A stretch of DNA of 64,000 nt from Mesorhizobium onobrychidis (lineage in GTDB: Bacteria; Pseudomonadota; Alphaproteobacteria; Rhizobiales; Rhizobiaceae), in assembly GCF_024707545.1 (NCBI RefSeq), contig NZ_CP062229.1, positions 6,429,501 through 6,493,500 of the forward strand, read 5' to 3'. Shown here in pieces: positions 25,172 to 34,688 of the stretch. Made by a program: the position numbers and the translations under genes. How positions within the stretch are numbered: the first letter of the stretch is position 1; each line of letters starts with the position of its first letter. The notes under the pieces are model-generated. The model did not search any database and was not told the DNA's origin. It saw only the letters and a list, made by a program, of their open reading frames with translations.

Positions 25172-26437
25172 TCAGTGAAACGGGCACCTCTGCTCCTCGA
25201 TATGGGCGACGAATTCATGTTCGAAATGCGCCAATGCCGCCTTGAGCCCCATAGCCGCGCCGTCGCCCAGTGCGCAGAACGAGTTGCCGAAAATGCCCTT
25301 GCAGAGCGCCTCCAACTGTTCCAGATCGCCCGGCGCGCCCTGCCCCGCCTCGACCCGGCGCAGCACTTTCACGACCCAATTCAGCCCTTCGCGGCACGGG
25401 GTGCACTTGCCGCAGGACTCGTGATGGAAGAACTCGATGATCCGGGTGGCGACCTTGACCATGCAGGTCGAGTCGTCGATCACGATCACCCCGGCCGAGC
25501 CGAGCATCGAGCCGGCGGCGGCCAGCGAGTCGAAGTCCATCCCAACGTCCAGCCCGCACTCCGGGATCAGGGGCGCCGAGACCCCGCCGGGAATCACCGC
25601 CTTGATCTTGCGCCCCGGTGGCGGCCCGCCGGCGTGGTCCTCGACCAGTTCGCGCAGCGGTATGCCCATTGGCAGCTCGTAAAGGCCCGGTTTCCGCACC
25701 TGCCCGCTGAGGCAATAGAGCTTCGGGCCGGGGCTCTTGTCCGGGCCGATGCCGCGGAACCAGTCCGGCCCGCGCGCCAGAATATGCGGCACGCAGGCCA
25801 GCGTCTCGACGTTGTTGATCGCGGTCGGGCTGGCGTAGAGCCCTTCGACCGCCGGAAACGGCGGTTTCAGACGCGGCTGCGCCCGCTTGCCTTCGAGCGA
25901 GTCGAGCATCGCGGTCTCCTCGCCGCAGATATAGGCGCCGGCGCCGCAATGGATATGCACGACGAAACTGAAATCCGAGCCCAGAATCCGCGTTCCCAGA
26001 TAACCCTTCGCATGGGCCTCGGCGATCGCCTGCTCCAGCCGCCGTATCGCCAGCACGTATTCCCCGCGGATATAGACATAGGCGGTTTCGGCCCCGATCG
26101 CGTAGGCGCTGATCGCCATGCCCTCGATCAGCTGGTGCGGGTCACGCTCCATGATGATCCGGTCCTTGAAGGTGCCCGGCTCGCCCTCATCGGCGTTGCA
26201 GCACAGGTATTTCGGCTTACCGGCCCGCTTCGGCACGAAGCTCCATTTCATCCCGGTCGGGAACCCGGCCCCGCCGCGACCGCGCAGGTTTGATTGCTTG
26301 ACGAGGTCGACGATCTCGTCGGGCGTGTGCTCGCGCAGCGCCTTCGCCAGTGCCTGGTAGCCGCCGCCGGCCTCGTAGGTCGCGAGCAGATGACCATCCG
26401 GCACGTCCATGTTCCTGAGAAGGACCGGTTCGAACAT
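25172..26437 (-). CDS. nuoF: NADH-quinone oxidoreductase subunit F (NADH-binding)
   Basis: A 421-residue flavoprotein that takes electrons from NADH through FMN to cluster N3. It has the NADH/FMN motifs GRGGAGFPTGMKW and CNADEGEPGTFKDR, GAGAYICGEETAML, and the [4Fe-4S] ligands SCGKCTPCREG with the distal cysteine in NSFCALGDGA. The ATG follows a GGGAG site 4 bp after nuoE. Completeness of nuoE, F and G shows that this complex I is a true NADH-oxidising enzyme rather than a truncated ferredoxin-type variant. Confidence 0.96.
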   Translation of the reverse strand: MFEPVLLRNMDVPDGHLLATYEAGGGYQALAKALREHTPDEIVDLVKQSNLRGRGGAGFPTGMKWSFVPKRAGKPKYLCCNADEGEPGTFKDRIIMERDPHQLIEGMAISAYAIGAETAYVYIRGEYVLAIRRLEQAIAEAHAKGYLGTRILGSDFSFVVHIHCGAGAYICGEETAMLDSLEGKRAQPRLKPPFPAVEGLYASPTAINNVETLACVPHILARGPDWFRGIGPDKSPGPKLYCLSGQVRKPGLYELPMGIPLRELVEDHAGGPPPGRKIKAVIPGGVSAPLIPECGLDVGMDFDSLAAAGSMLGSAGVIVIDDSTCMVKVATRIIEFFHHESCGKCTPCREGLNWVVKVLRRVEAGQGAPGDLEQLEALCKGIFGNSFCALGDGAAMGLKAALAHFEHEFVAHIEEQRCPFH

Positions 26438-26441
26438 GGCG

Positions 26442-26957
26442 CTACTCTCCCGGCGGTGCTGCGGCGGCGAGATCGGCGGCGCCCGTAGCTTGCCCCGCCG
26501 TCGCGCGCAGCCTGTCCATGAGCGCGTCGATCCGCGCGATGTCGAGGTCGCCGTGATAGTCGTCGCCGACCTGCATCACCGGGGCCATCTCGCAAGCGCC
26601 GAGGCATTCGACGGTCGAAAGCGTGAACAGCCCGTCCGGGGTCGTGCCGCCCTTCTTGATTCCCAGCACCACCTCAAGATGCCTCAGCAGGTCCTCGGAT
26701 CCGCGCAACATGCAGGAGACGTTGTCGCAGAGTTGCAGGTGGAACATCCCCACTGGCTCGGTATGGAAGAGGGTGTAAAAGGTTGCCAGCTCGTAAACCC
26801 AGATCCGCTCGACACCGAGGATATCGGCGACCTCTTCCAACACCGGGCCGGGCAGATGGCCATGGTCCTTTTGCGCGATCAGAAGCGCGGGCATGATCGC
26901 TGAGCGCTGGTCAGGATACCGCGCCGCAGCCGCCTCGATCTTTTCGCGCATGTTCAT
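26442..26957 (-). CDS. nuoE: NADH-quinone oxidoreductase subunit E
   Basis: A 171-residue thioredoxin-fold subunit with the [2Fe-2S] N1a ligands CDNVSC and CLGAC, spaced as in NuoE/HoxE. The N-terminal helical bundle (RSAIMPALLIAQKDHGHLP) and VYELATFYTLFHTEPVG are typical. The start at the ATG 26957 is preferred over an in-frame TTG at 26966 (GGGGA upstream). The last 20 residues are alanine-rich. It lies 17 bp after nuoD's stop. Confidence 0.94.
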   Translation of the reverse strand: MNMREKIEAAAARYPDQRSAIMPALLIAQKDHGHLPGPVLEEVADILGVERIWVYELATFYTLFHTEPVGMFHLQLCDNVSCMLRGSEDLLRHLEVVLGIKKGGTTPDGLFTLSTVECLGACEMAPVMQVGDDYHGDLDIARIDALMDRLRATAGQATGAADLAAAAPPGE

Positions 26958-26974
26958 CGCGTCCAAATCCCCTG

Positions 26975-28189
26975 CTACTTGTCCACCTCCGCCATCACCG
27001 GGTCGAGGCTGCCCAGCACGGCGATCATGTCCGCCAGGTAGCGTGCATTGCTGACCCCGAACAGTGCCTGCAGATTGACGAACGACGGTGCCCGCACTTT
27101 CATCCGGAACGGTTTTTGCGACCCGTCGCTGATGATATAAAACCCGAGCTCGCCCTTTGGCGCCTCGATCGCCGAATAGACCTCGCCCTTCGGCACCTTG
27201 AAGCCATAGGCCGAGAGGTCGAAATGCTGGATCAGCGCCTCCATCGAGCAGTGCACCCTGTCCTTGTCCACCGGGAAAGCGATGGTCGGCATATCGACCT
27301 GGAACGGCCCCTCGGGCATCTGGTCAAGGCATTGCTCGATGATCCGGACGCTCTCGCGCATCTCCTCGACGCGGCATCGCCAGCGCGCGTAGCAATCACC
27401 CTCATCGCGGGTAATGACGTTGAAAGCGAGCCGGTCGTAGATCTCGTAAGGCTCGTCGCGGCGGATGTCCCAGTCGACGCCCGAGGCCCGCAGGTTCGGG
27501 CCGCTCAGGCCAAGATCGATGCCGTCCTCGGCGGAGATCACGCCGATCCCATGCGTGCGTTTCAGGAACACCCGGTTGTTCTCGACCAGCCGTTCATAGT
27601 CGCGAATCCGATTCGGGAAGATGTCGCAGAACTCCCTGATCTTGGGGAAGAACCCGTCGGGCAGATCCTCGCGCACACCGCCGACCCGGCAAAACGAGGT
27701 GTGCATCCGCGCCCCGCTGATCATCTCCATCAGGTCCATGATCATTTCGCGTTCGCGCATGGCGTAAAGCAACGCGGTCATGGCGCCCAAGTCCATCGGC
27801 AGCGCGCCGGTGATCATGAGATGACCGGAGATCCGCGCCAGTTCGGCCATCAGCACGCGGATATATTGCGCGCGGATCGGCGCTTGGATGCCCAGGAGCT
27901 TCTCCACCGCCAGCGCGAAGGCCAGATTGTTCGACGGCGGGCAGAGGTAGTCGAGCCGGTCGGTCAGCGGAAAAATCTGGGTGTAGGTGAAGCTCTCGGC
28001 CAGTTTTTCGGTGCCGCGGTGGAGGTAGCCGATATGCGGGTCCACGCGCGCGACATACTCGCCATCCAGCTCAAGGACGAGCCGCAGCACCCCATGCGTG
28101 CTGGGATGCTGCGGGCCGAGATTGAGAAGCACCTCCCTGGTGTCGGGCGCGTCGCCTTCGGGCCTGCTCAGTTCCGTGACTTCGGTCAT
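26975..28189 (-). CDS. nuoD: NADH-quinone oxidoreductase subunit D (49 kDa)
   Basis: A 404-residue subunit forming most of the quinone-binding cavity with NuoB. Diagnostic segments are present: NLGPQHPSTHGVLRLVLELDGE, DPHIGYLHRGTEKLAE, the quinone-contact tyrosine region LDYLCPPSNN, RVGGVREDLPDGF, and the C-terminal KVRAPSFVNLQALFG...LGSLDPVMAEVDK. It is not fused to nuoC. The ribosome binding site AGGAAGCTGAG precedes the ATG, 29 bp after nuoC. Confidence 0.96.
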   Translation of the reverse strand: MTEVTELSRPEGDAPDTREVLLNLGPQHPSTHGVLRLVLELDGEYVARVDPHIGYLHRGTEKLAESFTYTQIFPLTDRLDYLCPPSNNLAFALAVEKLLGIQAPIRAQYIRVLMAELARISGHLMITGALPMDLGAMTALLYAMREREMIMDLMEMISGARMHTSFCRVGGVREDLPDGFFPKIREFCDIFPNRIRDYERLVENNRVFLKRTHGIGVISAEDGIDLGLSGPNLRASGVDWDIRRDEPYEIYDRLAFNVITRDEGDCYARWRCRVEEMRESVRIIEQCLDQMPEGPFQVDMPTIAFPVDKDRVHCSMEALIQHFDLSAYGFKVPKGEVYSAIEAPKGELGFYIISDGSQKPFRMKVRAPSFVNLQALFGVSNARYLADMIAVLGSLDPVMAEVDK

Positions 28190-28218
28190 CTCAGCTTCCT
28201 GTCGTGGAATGATCTCCC

Positions 28219-28755
28219 TTACGGTATGTTCCTGGTGGCGAGGTCAGGCTGCGTCGGCGGGGGCCCTTCGGCGCCAAACGGGTTCAGCTTGTCCCTGTAG
28301 CCCCGGAGCGGAAAGTCCTTGCGCTGCGGAAAGCCCTCGAAGCCTTCCCACATGTAGATCCGGCGCAGGTCGGGATGGCCCTCGAACCGGATGCCATACA
28401 TGTCCCAGGCCTCGCGCTCGTGCCAGTTGGCGGTCCGCCAGACCCCCGTCACCGACGGGACCCGCGGCGGATCGCCGAGGCGGCATTTGATCCGAACGCG
28501 CCATTTGTTCGGCAGCGAATAGAGGTGGTACACCGCCTCGTAGCGCAGCGTTTCGGGATAATGGTCGACCCCGCAGATGTCGGACAGGAAATCGAACCGC
28601 AGCGTCGGATGGCGCTTCAGGAATTGGCAAAGCTCGACGATCATGTCAGGCGGTGAGGCGAAAGCGTGAACCCCATGCGAGAAGCCAAGCTCCTCGACTT
28701 CCCCCCCGAAACGTTCCGCGATCAGGGTGCGGATGAGGGACGTCTCCACGCTCAT
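28219..28755 (-). CDS. nuoC: NADH-quinone oxidoreductase subunit C (30 kDa)
   Basis: A 178-residue subunit starting at the ATG at 28755, which overlaps the 3' end of nuoB by 4 bp. It shows the 30-kDa signature [20 protein letters not shown] followed by [19 protein letters not shown] and ends [15 protein letters not shown]. It interfaces NuoD and NuoB in the peripheral arm. A longer frame extends upstream to 29115 but that part is out-of-frame nuoB sequence. Confidence 0.95.
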   Translation of the reverse strand: MSVETSLIRTLIAERFGGEVEELGFSHGVHAFASPPDMIVELCQFLKRHPTLRFDFLSDICGVDHYPETLRYEAVYHLYSLPNKWRVRIKCRLGDPPRVPSVTGVWRTANWHEREAWDMYGIRFEGHPDLRRIYMWEGFEGFPQRKDFPLRGYRDKLNPFGAEGPPPTQPDLATRNIP

Positions 28756-29255
28756 GAGGCTGCAACCCGATCCAGAGGCGTCCCGGCCAGCGCGCGGGAC
28801 CTCTTGATCTTCTCTTGGAGCAGAAGGATGCCATGCATCAGTGCCTCGGGCCGCGGCGGGCAGCCGGGCACATGCACGTCCACCGGCACGAAAGTCTCCG
28901 CCCCCTGCACCACGGCGTAGGTGTTGTAGACCCCGCCCGAGATCGCGCAGGTGCCCATGGCGATGACCCAGCGTGGCTCCGGCATCTGGTCGAAGAGCCG
29001 GCGCACGACCGGAGCGAACTTCCGCGTCACCGTGCCGGCGATGATCATCACGTCGGACTGGCGCGGCGAAGGCCGGAACACCACACCGAACCGGTCGAGA
29101 TCGTAGCGCGCACAACCCGCCGAGATCATCTCGATGGCGCAGCAGGCAATCCCGAAGGTCTCGGGCCAGAGCGCCGACCGCCGGCTCCAGCTGATGACGC
29201 TGTCGGCGGTGGTGAACAGCACGCTGTCGCGAATCGTTTCGCCTACTCCTCCCAT
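28752..29255 (-). CDS. nuoB: NADH-quinone oxidoreductase subunit B
   Basis: A 167-residue subunit binding the terminal cluster N2 that reduces quinone. The ligands are seen as the adjacent cysteines in [10 protein letters not shown], then GTCAISGG and [15 protein letters not shown]. The ATG at 29255 sits 13 bp inside nuoA's 3' end with a GGAG site; the longer open frame to 29477 is a shadow of nuoA. The tail ([12 protein letters not shown]) is short compared with plant-type homologues. Confidence 0.95.
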   Translation of the reverse strand: MGGVGETIRDSVLFTTADSVISWSRRSALWPETFGIACCAIEMISAGCARYDLDRFGVVFRPSPRQSDVMIIAGTVTRKFAPVVRRLFDQMPEPRWVIAMGTCAISGGVYNTYAVVQGAETFVPVDVHVPGCPPRPEALMHGILLLQEKIKRSRALAGTPLDRVAAS

Positions 29256-29608
29256 TCCAGCGCTCCTTTCAGCCAGGCGTAGGCGAAGCCCACGATAAGC
29301 AGCAGCATGAAGACAAACATCTCGACATAGCCGACGAGCCCGATCTCCTTCAGCACGACCGCCCAGGGAAACAGGAACATCGCCTCGACGTCGAACACCA
29401 CCAGCAGGATTGCGAGGATGAAGAACTGCACCCTGAAGCGGCCCCCGGCGGCTTCGCCCGCCGGGTCCATGCCGCATTCATAGGGCATGTTCTTCGCGGG
29501 ATAGGGATTGGACGGGCGCAGTAGCGAGGAGACAAACAGCGTCGCCACCGCCACCAGAACAATTCCGGCGACCATGACAAGAACCGGCAGGAATTCCACT
29601 GCAGTCAT
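29243..29608 (-). CDS. nuoA: NADH-quinone oxidoreductase subunit A
   Basis: A 121-residue membrane subunit with three helices and the conserved loop [11 protein letters not shown]...RFRVQFF, then [20 protein letters not shown]. It begins a sub-block (A-B-C-D-E-F-G) separated from nuoN upstream by 153 bp. That is the only sizeable gap in the minus-strand complex I genes and a possible place for an internal promoter, although I found no clear box. Confidence 0.94.
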   Translation of the reverse strand: MTAVEFLPVLVMVAGIVLVAVATLFVSSLLRPSNPYPAKNMPYECGMDPAGEAAGGRFRVQFFILAILLVVFDVEAMFLFPWAVVLKEIGLVGYVEMFVFMLLLIVGFAYAWLKGALEWEE

Positions 29609-29761
29609 GTCGCATTGCCCCGGTCAGCCACCGAGGGCTTTGCTCAGGCCGCCACCAGCCCATTCGGGACCGGTGTGCGGGCGCCTCGGGAAGCGACTTG
29701 GGCATTCCTTTCTTGCACTGCCAGAGTATTCCGTCGGCCGGATCATTGCAAATCCAATCGT

Positions 29762-31201
29762 TCAGCCGCCAAACGCGGAATGTTGGGCAAGCCTCAGAAA
29801 CCACGCCGGAAATAGGCCGATGCCGATGGTTCCAGCGGCGGTGATGGCGAGCGTGGCGCGGACCGAGAGCGTCAGCGCCGGGTCAAACGCCCCCTCCGGC
29901 TCGCGCATGTAGATCACCATAACGATGCGGATGTAAAAGTAAGCGGCGACGGCGCTCAGCAACACTGCGATCAGCGCCAGCATGACGAAACCCCGCTCGA
30001 CGAGCGCGACCAGTACGTAGAACTTGGCGAAGAACCCGGCCGTCGGCGGAATGCCGGCCAGCGAAAACAGATAGAGCAGCATCAGAAGCGCCAGCCCGGG
30101 ATGCGACCTAGCGAAACCCGCGTAGTCCTCGATGACCTCGCCCGAGAAATCACCGTTCCGCATCATGATGACGATGCCGAAGATGCCGAGGTTCATGAAC
30201 GCGTAGATCAACAGGTAGAGCATCACGCTGGCGATCCCGTCCGCACCGCCGGCCACCACGCCAAACAGGGCGAACCCGGCATGGGCGATGCTGGAATAGG
30301 CCAAGAGGCGCTTGAAATTGTCCTGCACCAGCGCCACGAAACTGCCGAGCGCCATCGTCACTACCGCAATGACCGCGACGATGATCCAGGCGTCCGAGGC
30401 TGCGACCAGTGGGTTGAGGAACACCCGCAGGATCACCGCGAACCCCGCTGCTTTGGGCCCCACCGACATGAAGGCGGTGATCGTCGTCGGCGCGCCTTCA
30501 TAGACGTCCGGCACCCACATGTGGAACGGCACCGCGCCGACCTTGAATGCCAGCCCCGCGACGATAAAGACCACAGCCAGGAGCAATCCGGGATCGAGCG
30601 GATCACCGGTCACCGCCGCAGCCATCCCGTCCAACTGCGTCGTGCCGGTGAGCCCGTAGATCAGCGAAACGCCGTAAAGGAAAATCCCGGTCGAGACCCC
30701 GCTAAGGATCACGTATTTCAGCGCCGCTTCGTTCGACCGCCGCTCCTTCCTGAGGAAGCCGGTGAGCACATAGGTCGAGAGCGCCACCAGCTCGAGGCCG
30801 ACATAGATCGACAGAAGATCGGTTGCCGAGGCCATGATCATCATGCCGGAAAGCGCAAAGAGCAGCAGGACATAGTATTCGCTCAACGCGATCTCCTCGA
30901 TCTCGGCATATTTTCGCGACAGGAGGAACGTCAGGATGGTCGAAAGGTAGAACACCATCTTGAAGAAGACCGCGAAGCGGTCGGCGATAAACATGCCCGA
31001 ATAGGCCGGCCGCACCTCGCCCGCCAGTAACAGTGTCGCCAGGGCCGCAACCAGCACGGTTGCAGCGGAAGCCCAGACGAGGAAATACCCCTGTCCCTTT
31101 GGCACAAGCTGTCCCAGAATCAGCAAGATGCAGGCCCCAGTGACCACCACGATCTCGGGCAGGCTCGCTAGGATCGACTGGAAAAGCGTGGCAGCGGTCA
31201 T
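29762..31201 (-). CDS. nuoN: NADH-quinone oxidoreductase subunit N (antiporter-like)
   Basis: A 479-residue membrane subunit with about 14 helices. It carries the antiporter-family features: SIYVGLELVALSTYVLTGF with the key glutamate, the lysine-bearing discontinuous helix around GLAFKVGAVPFHMWVPDVYE, and the helix-12 segment NFKRLLAYSSIAHAGFALFG. NuoN is the proton pump nearest the peripheral arm. The start overlaps nuoM's stop (ATGA). Confidence 0.94.
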   Translation of the reverse strand: MTAATLFQSILASLPEIVVVTGACILLILGQLVPKGQGYFLVWASAATVLVAALATLLLAGEVRPAYSGMFIADRFAVFFKMVFYLSTILTFLLSRKYAEIEEIALSEYYVLLLFALSGMMIMASATDLLSIYVGLELVALSTYVLTGFLRKERRSNEAALKYVILSGVSTGIFLYGVSLIYGLTGTTQLDGMAAAVTGDPLDPGLLLAVVFIVAGLAFKVGAVPFHMWVPDVYEGAPTTITAFMSVGPKAAGFAVILRVFLNPLVAASDAWIIVAVIAVVTMALGSFVALVQDNFKRLLAYSSIAHAGFALFGVVAGGADGIASVMLYLLIYAFMNLGIFGIVIMMRNGDFSGEVIEDYAGFARSHPGLALLMLLYLFSLAGIPPTAGFFAKFYVLVALVERGFVMLALIAVLLSAVAAYFYIRIVMVIYMREPEGAFDPALTLSVRATLAITAAGTIGIGLFPAWFLRLAQHSAFGG

Positions 31202-32673
31202 TGGCCGCCCCCGTTAGAATGCACCTGCGTGAGCAGATGCCTCACCGAAGGCCCGATGATGTTGAGAAAAGGTTTCGGATAGAGCCCGACCCAGAGCACG
31301 AAGACCGCCAGCGGCAGGATCGCCACCAGTTCGCGGGCGTTTACGTCGCGAATCTTGAACCGCACGCCGACGCTGGCCGGACCAAGCGCGACTTTCCTGT
31401 ACATGCCAAGCAGATAGGCCGCGCCCAGCAAAGCCCCAAGAACGGCGGCGGCGCCGACAGCCAGGTTGGCTGCGAACGCGCCCGACAGCACGAGCAACTC
31501 GCCCACAAACGAATTCGTTCCCGGCAGCGCCATCGACGACAGGGCGAACAGCGCAAGAAACGTCGTATAGACCGGCGCTGCCTTCATCAGCCCGCCATAA
31601 TCCGCGATGCTGCGGGTATGGGTCCGCTCGTAGATAAGGCCCACGAACAGGAACAACGCGCCCGTCGTTACGCCATGATTGAACATTTGCAGGATGCCGC
31701 CCTCGAGCCCGCGGAGGTTCAACGTGAAAATACCCAGCGTCACGAAACCCATGTGGCTGATGCTGGAATAGGCCACCAGCTTCTTGAGGTCGTCCTGCGC
31801 CAGCGCGAGTAACCCGCCATAGACGATTGCGAGCGCCGAAAGCGAAAGCATTAGCGTCGAATAATACAGCGACGCCTCCGGCAGCATCGGCAGCGAGAAC
31901 CGCAGGAAGCCGTAGGCGCCCATCTTCAGGAGAACGCCGGCGAGGATGATGCTACCCGCCGTCGGCGCCTGCACATGGGCGTCCGGCAGCCAGGTATGGA
32001 CCGGGACCATCGGCACCTTGACCGCAAACGCGATCAGGAAGGCGAAGAACAGCCAGGACTGGACCCGGAACGGCAAATCCTGCGCCATCAGGGCGCGGAT
32101 GTCGAAGGTTTCGCCGCCGTGGAAATAGAGCACGATGACACCGATCAGGAACAGAAGGCTGCCCGCCAGCGTGTAGAGGAAGAATTTGAACGCCGCATAG
32201 ACCCGGCCGTCGCCGCCCCATACGCCGATGATCACGTACATCGGGATCAGCATCGCCTCCCAGAAGACGTAGAACAGGAACAGGTCGAGCGCGCAGAAAA
32301 CCCCCAGCATCAGCGCCTGCATGGCCAGCAGGCTGACCATGAACTCCTTCACCTTGCGGTCGATCGCGACCCAAGAGGCGAGCACGCAGATCCAGCCCAA
32401 TAGCGCGGTCAGGAACACAAAGAGCGCGCTGATTCCGTCGATGCCAAGCGCGTAAGTGATCCCGAGCGCGGGCACCCAGGGGCGCGTCTCGGTGAACTGC
32501 ATCTCGTGGGTAGTGGTGTCAAAGCCGGCCAGCATCGCGATGCAGAGAGCGAAGTCGAGGACGGTGACGCCCAGCGCCGTCCATCGCACCTGATCGTCGT
32601 TGCGGAGAAGCATCAGAACCGCTGCCCCGGCGGCGGGTATGAATACGATGAGGCTAAGCAGCGGGAACGCCAT
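31198..32673 (-). CDS. nuoM: NADH-quinone oxidoreductase subunit M (antiporter-like)
   Basis: A 491-residue antiporter-like pump subunit. Visible are LFLFYVFWEAMLIPMYVIIG with the conserved glutamate, the lysine helix AFLIAFAVKVPMVPVHTWLPDAHVQAPTAGS (read as two adjoining segments), and DDLKKLVAYSSISHMGFVTLG. It lies 7 bp after the NuoL/MrpD-like gene and overlaps nuoN by 4 bp. Confidence 0.94.
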   Translation of the reverse strand: MAFPLLSLIVFIPAAGAAVLMLLRNDDQVRWTALGVTVLDFALCIAMLAGFDTTTHEMQFTETRPWVPALGITYALGIDGISALFVFLTALLGWICVLASWVAIDRKVKEFMVSLLAMQALMLGVFCALDLFLFYVFWEAMLIPMYVIIGVWGGDGRVYAAFKFFLYTLAGSLLFLIGVIVLYFHGGETFDIRALMAQDLPFRVQSWLFFAFLIAFAVKVPMVPVHTWLPDAHVQAPTAGSIILAGVLLKMGAYGFLRFSLPMLPEASLYYSTLMLSLSALAIVYGGLLALAQDDLKKLVAYSSISHMGFVTLGIFTLNLRGLEGGILQMFNHGVTTGALFLFVGLIYERTHTRSIADYGGLMKAAPVYTTFLALFALSSMALPGTNSFVGELLVLSGAFAANLAVGAAAVLGALLGAAYLLGMYRKVALGPASVGVRFKIRDVNARELVAILPLAVFVLWVGLYPKPFLNIIGPSVRHLLTQVHSNGGGQ

Positions 32674-32680
32674 CGCACCC

Positions 32681-34441
32681 CTACCGCCACACCACGGCGA
32701 AGACGGCGATGGCTGCGATCACACCGACGATCATGGCCAGCGCGTAATGGGTCACGACGCCGGTCTGCATCTGTCGCAGCGCGCCGCCACCGCGCAGGAT
32801 CGAGCGGGCGACGCCGTTGACGACCGCGTCCACACCGTTGAGATCGATCCGCAGTCCGGCCCGTGCGGTTCCGTGCAGGAAGGGCAGCACCGCGGTCTCG
32901 GAGATGTCGCTCACCGCCTTCTCGTAACGCGCCAGCGGTTTTTCGGCGAGCCACATGAAGTGCCGCGCGCCTTTGCGGTAGAACCAGTCGGTGTCGATGC
33001 TGATCGTGTTCTCGGGGTCGAGCGCCCTGAGGAACAGCACGAAGCCCAATGCGGTGAACATCAGTATGCCGAGGCTCTCGGTGATATGGACGCCGGTGTA
33101 GGGTTCGAAGTCGACCGGATGGGGCAGCAGCGCGTAAAGTGGCTGGGGGAACACCCCGATCGCGATGCACAGCACCGCAGCCATTCCCATCGCAACCAGC
33201 ATGTTGCGGGGCGGTTCCCGCGCCTCCAGTTTCCGGTCCGTGCCGAAGAACATGTAATACGGGAGCTTGAGCCCAGTGTGCAGGAAGGTCCCCGACGACG
33301 CCATCGTCAGCGCCAGCACCACCAGCGCTCGGTGATCCTGCCCGGCGGCGGCCACCACCATCGATTTGGTCACGAAGCCCGAGAAGAACGGAAATGCCGA
33401 GATTGCGAAGGCGCCGACCATGTAGAGCGCCACGGTCAGCGGCATGGTCCTGTAGAGCCCGCCGAGCTCGGTGAGCTTGCGCCGCCCGGTGACGTAGATC
33501 ACCGCCCCCGCACCCATGAACAGGAGCGCCTTGTAGAGGATATGCGCGAAGGCATGGCTGGAAGCCCCGTTCACTGCCATCTCGGTCCCGATGCCGACGC
33601 CCGCCACCATGTAGCCCACCTGGCTGACGATGTGATAGGCCAGGAGCCGCCGGCAGTCGTTCTCCAGCACCGCGTAGATGACGCCGTAAAGCGCCATGAT
33701 GGTGCCGAGCCAGATCAGAAGTTCGGTCCCCGGAAACGCCCGCGCCAGCACGTAGACGGCGGTCTTGGTGGTGAAGGCGCTCATGAACACCGCCCCGGTG
33801 ACGGTCGCCTCCGGGTAGGCGTCAGTCAGCCAGGCGTTGAGCGGCGGCACCGCGGCGTTGAGCATGAACCCGGCAAGGATCAGGTAGGCGGCGACGTCCA
33901 TCCCCCCCTCGATCGGGCCGAAGAGCAAAGAGCCGGTGGCGAGCCCGTGGAGAATGACGCCGCCGAGCAGGGCGACGCCGCCAGTGATATGGACCATGAG
34001 GTAGCGGAACGCGGCGCGGATCGCCTGCTCGCCTCCCTGGGCGAAAACCAGATAGGCAGAGGCAAACGCCATGGCTTCCCAGAACAAGAACAGGGTCAGG
34101 TAGTCGCCAGCAAACACCACGCCGAGCGCGCTGCCAGCATAGACGAACGCCGCCACATGCTCTCCGGCGCCCGTCAGGTGCAGCGCATAGACCATGCCGA
34201 TCAGCGCCATGATGGTGAAAACGGTGGCGAAGACGATGCTCAGCTTGTCGACCTTCGCAATCAGGATTTCCTGCCCGATGAACTCCGCCGCACCGTAGCT
34301 GCCCGGCTGCACGGTGAGCACGGCGAGGATCGCCAGCGCGGGAATCAGCATCAGATAGGCCTTGCGGATTGATCCTTTCAGGAAAGGGATCGGCAGGGCG
34401 CCAAGAATGAACAGCAGGGCGGGATGGACGAAGTCAATCAT
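32681..34441 (-). CDS. NuoL/MrpD-type antiporter subunit with NuoL-like C-terminal tail
   Basis: A 586-residue membrane protein standing where nuoL would be expected. The first 470 residues match cation/proton antiporter subunit D of Mrp systems more than canonical NuoL (LTLFLFWEAMAFASAYLVFA, AAVPPLNAWLTDAYPEAT, DCRRLLAYHIVSQVGYMVAG). The last 120 residues add a segment that recalls NuoL's lateral helix and final membrane helix (DTDWFYRKGARHFMW...GGALRQMQTGVVTHYALAMI). I read it as the NuoL equivalent of this complex. Canonical NuoL is not otherwise present. It overlaps the small upstream gene by 8 bp. Confidence 0.85.
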   Translation of the reverse strand: MIDFVHPALLFILGALPIPFLKGSIRKAYLMLIPALAILAVLTVQPGSYGAAEFIGQEILIAKVDKLSIVFATVFTIMALIGMVYALHLTGAGEHVAAFVYAGSALGVVFAGDYLTLFLFWEAMAFASAYLVFAQGGEQAIRAAFRYLMVHITGGVALLGGVILHGLATGSLLFGPIEGGMDVAAYLILAGFMLNAAVPPLNAWLTDAYPEATVTGAVFMSAFTTKTAVYVLARAFPGTELLIWLGTIMALYGVIYAVLENDCRRLLAYHIVSQVGYMVAGVGIGTEMAVNGASSHAFAHILYKALLFMGAGAVIYVTGRRKLTELGGLYRTMPLTVALYMVGAFAISAFPFFSGFVTKSMVVAAAGQDHRALVVLALTMASSGTFLHTGLKLPYYMFFGTDRKLEAREPPRNMLVAMGMAAVLCIAIGVFPQPLYALLPHPVDFEPYTGVHITESLGILMFTALGFVLFLRALDPENTISIDTDWFYRKGARHFMWLAEKPLARYEKAVSDISETAVLPFLHGTARAGLRIDLNGVDAVVNGVARSILRGGGALRQMQTGVVTHYALAMIVGVIAAIAVFAVVWR

Positions 34442-34688
34442 AATAGTCCTCGCGCCGCATCAACCCGCCCTGATGGCCGAGGAACTTGGAGACGAAGACC
34501 AGCAGGACGCAGGACAAGAAGCCATAGACGGCCGACCAGCCCGGCAAGCGGTCCCACAGGTATTCGGCGTGTTCGCGGGGGACCAGAAAATCGGCGATGA
34601 CGATCAGAACGAGCGCCAGATAAAACAGCCGGCGGCGTTGCTCCGCGTATCTCGCCTCACCAAAGAAATCGACGACACGCCTGATCAT
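34434..34688 (-). CDS. Small two-helix membrane protein of the complex I cluster
   Basis: An 84-residue protein with a basic N-terminus (FGEARYAEQRRR), a first helix (LFYLALVLIVIADFLVP), a polar link (EHAEYLWDRLPGW) and a second helix (VYGFLSCVLLVFVSKFLG), ending in charged residues. It overlaps its upstream neighbour by 4 bp and its downstream neighbour by 8 bp, so it is translated as part of the antiporter block. I do not recognise a standard complex I subunit of this size and sequence (NuoK is separately present). It may be an added subunit that holds the extra antiporter module. Confidence 0.8.
   Translation of the reverse strand: MIRRVVDFFGEARYAEQRRRLFYLALVLIVIADFLVPREHAEYLWDRLPGWSAVYGFLSCVLLVFVSKFLGHQGGLMRREDYYD

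Noticed and set aside
32600..34372. 590-codon frame antisense to the NuoL/MrpD-like gene
   Set aside because: Composition is His/Arg/Asp-rich as expected of the reverse frame; the membrane protein on the other strand is clearly the real gene.
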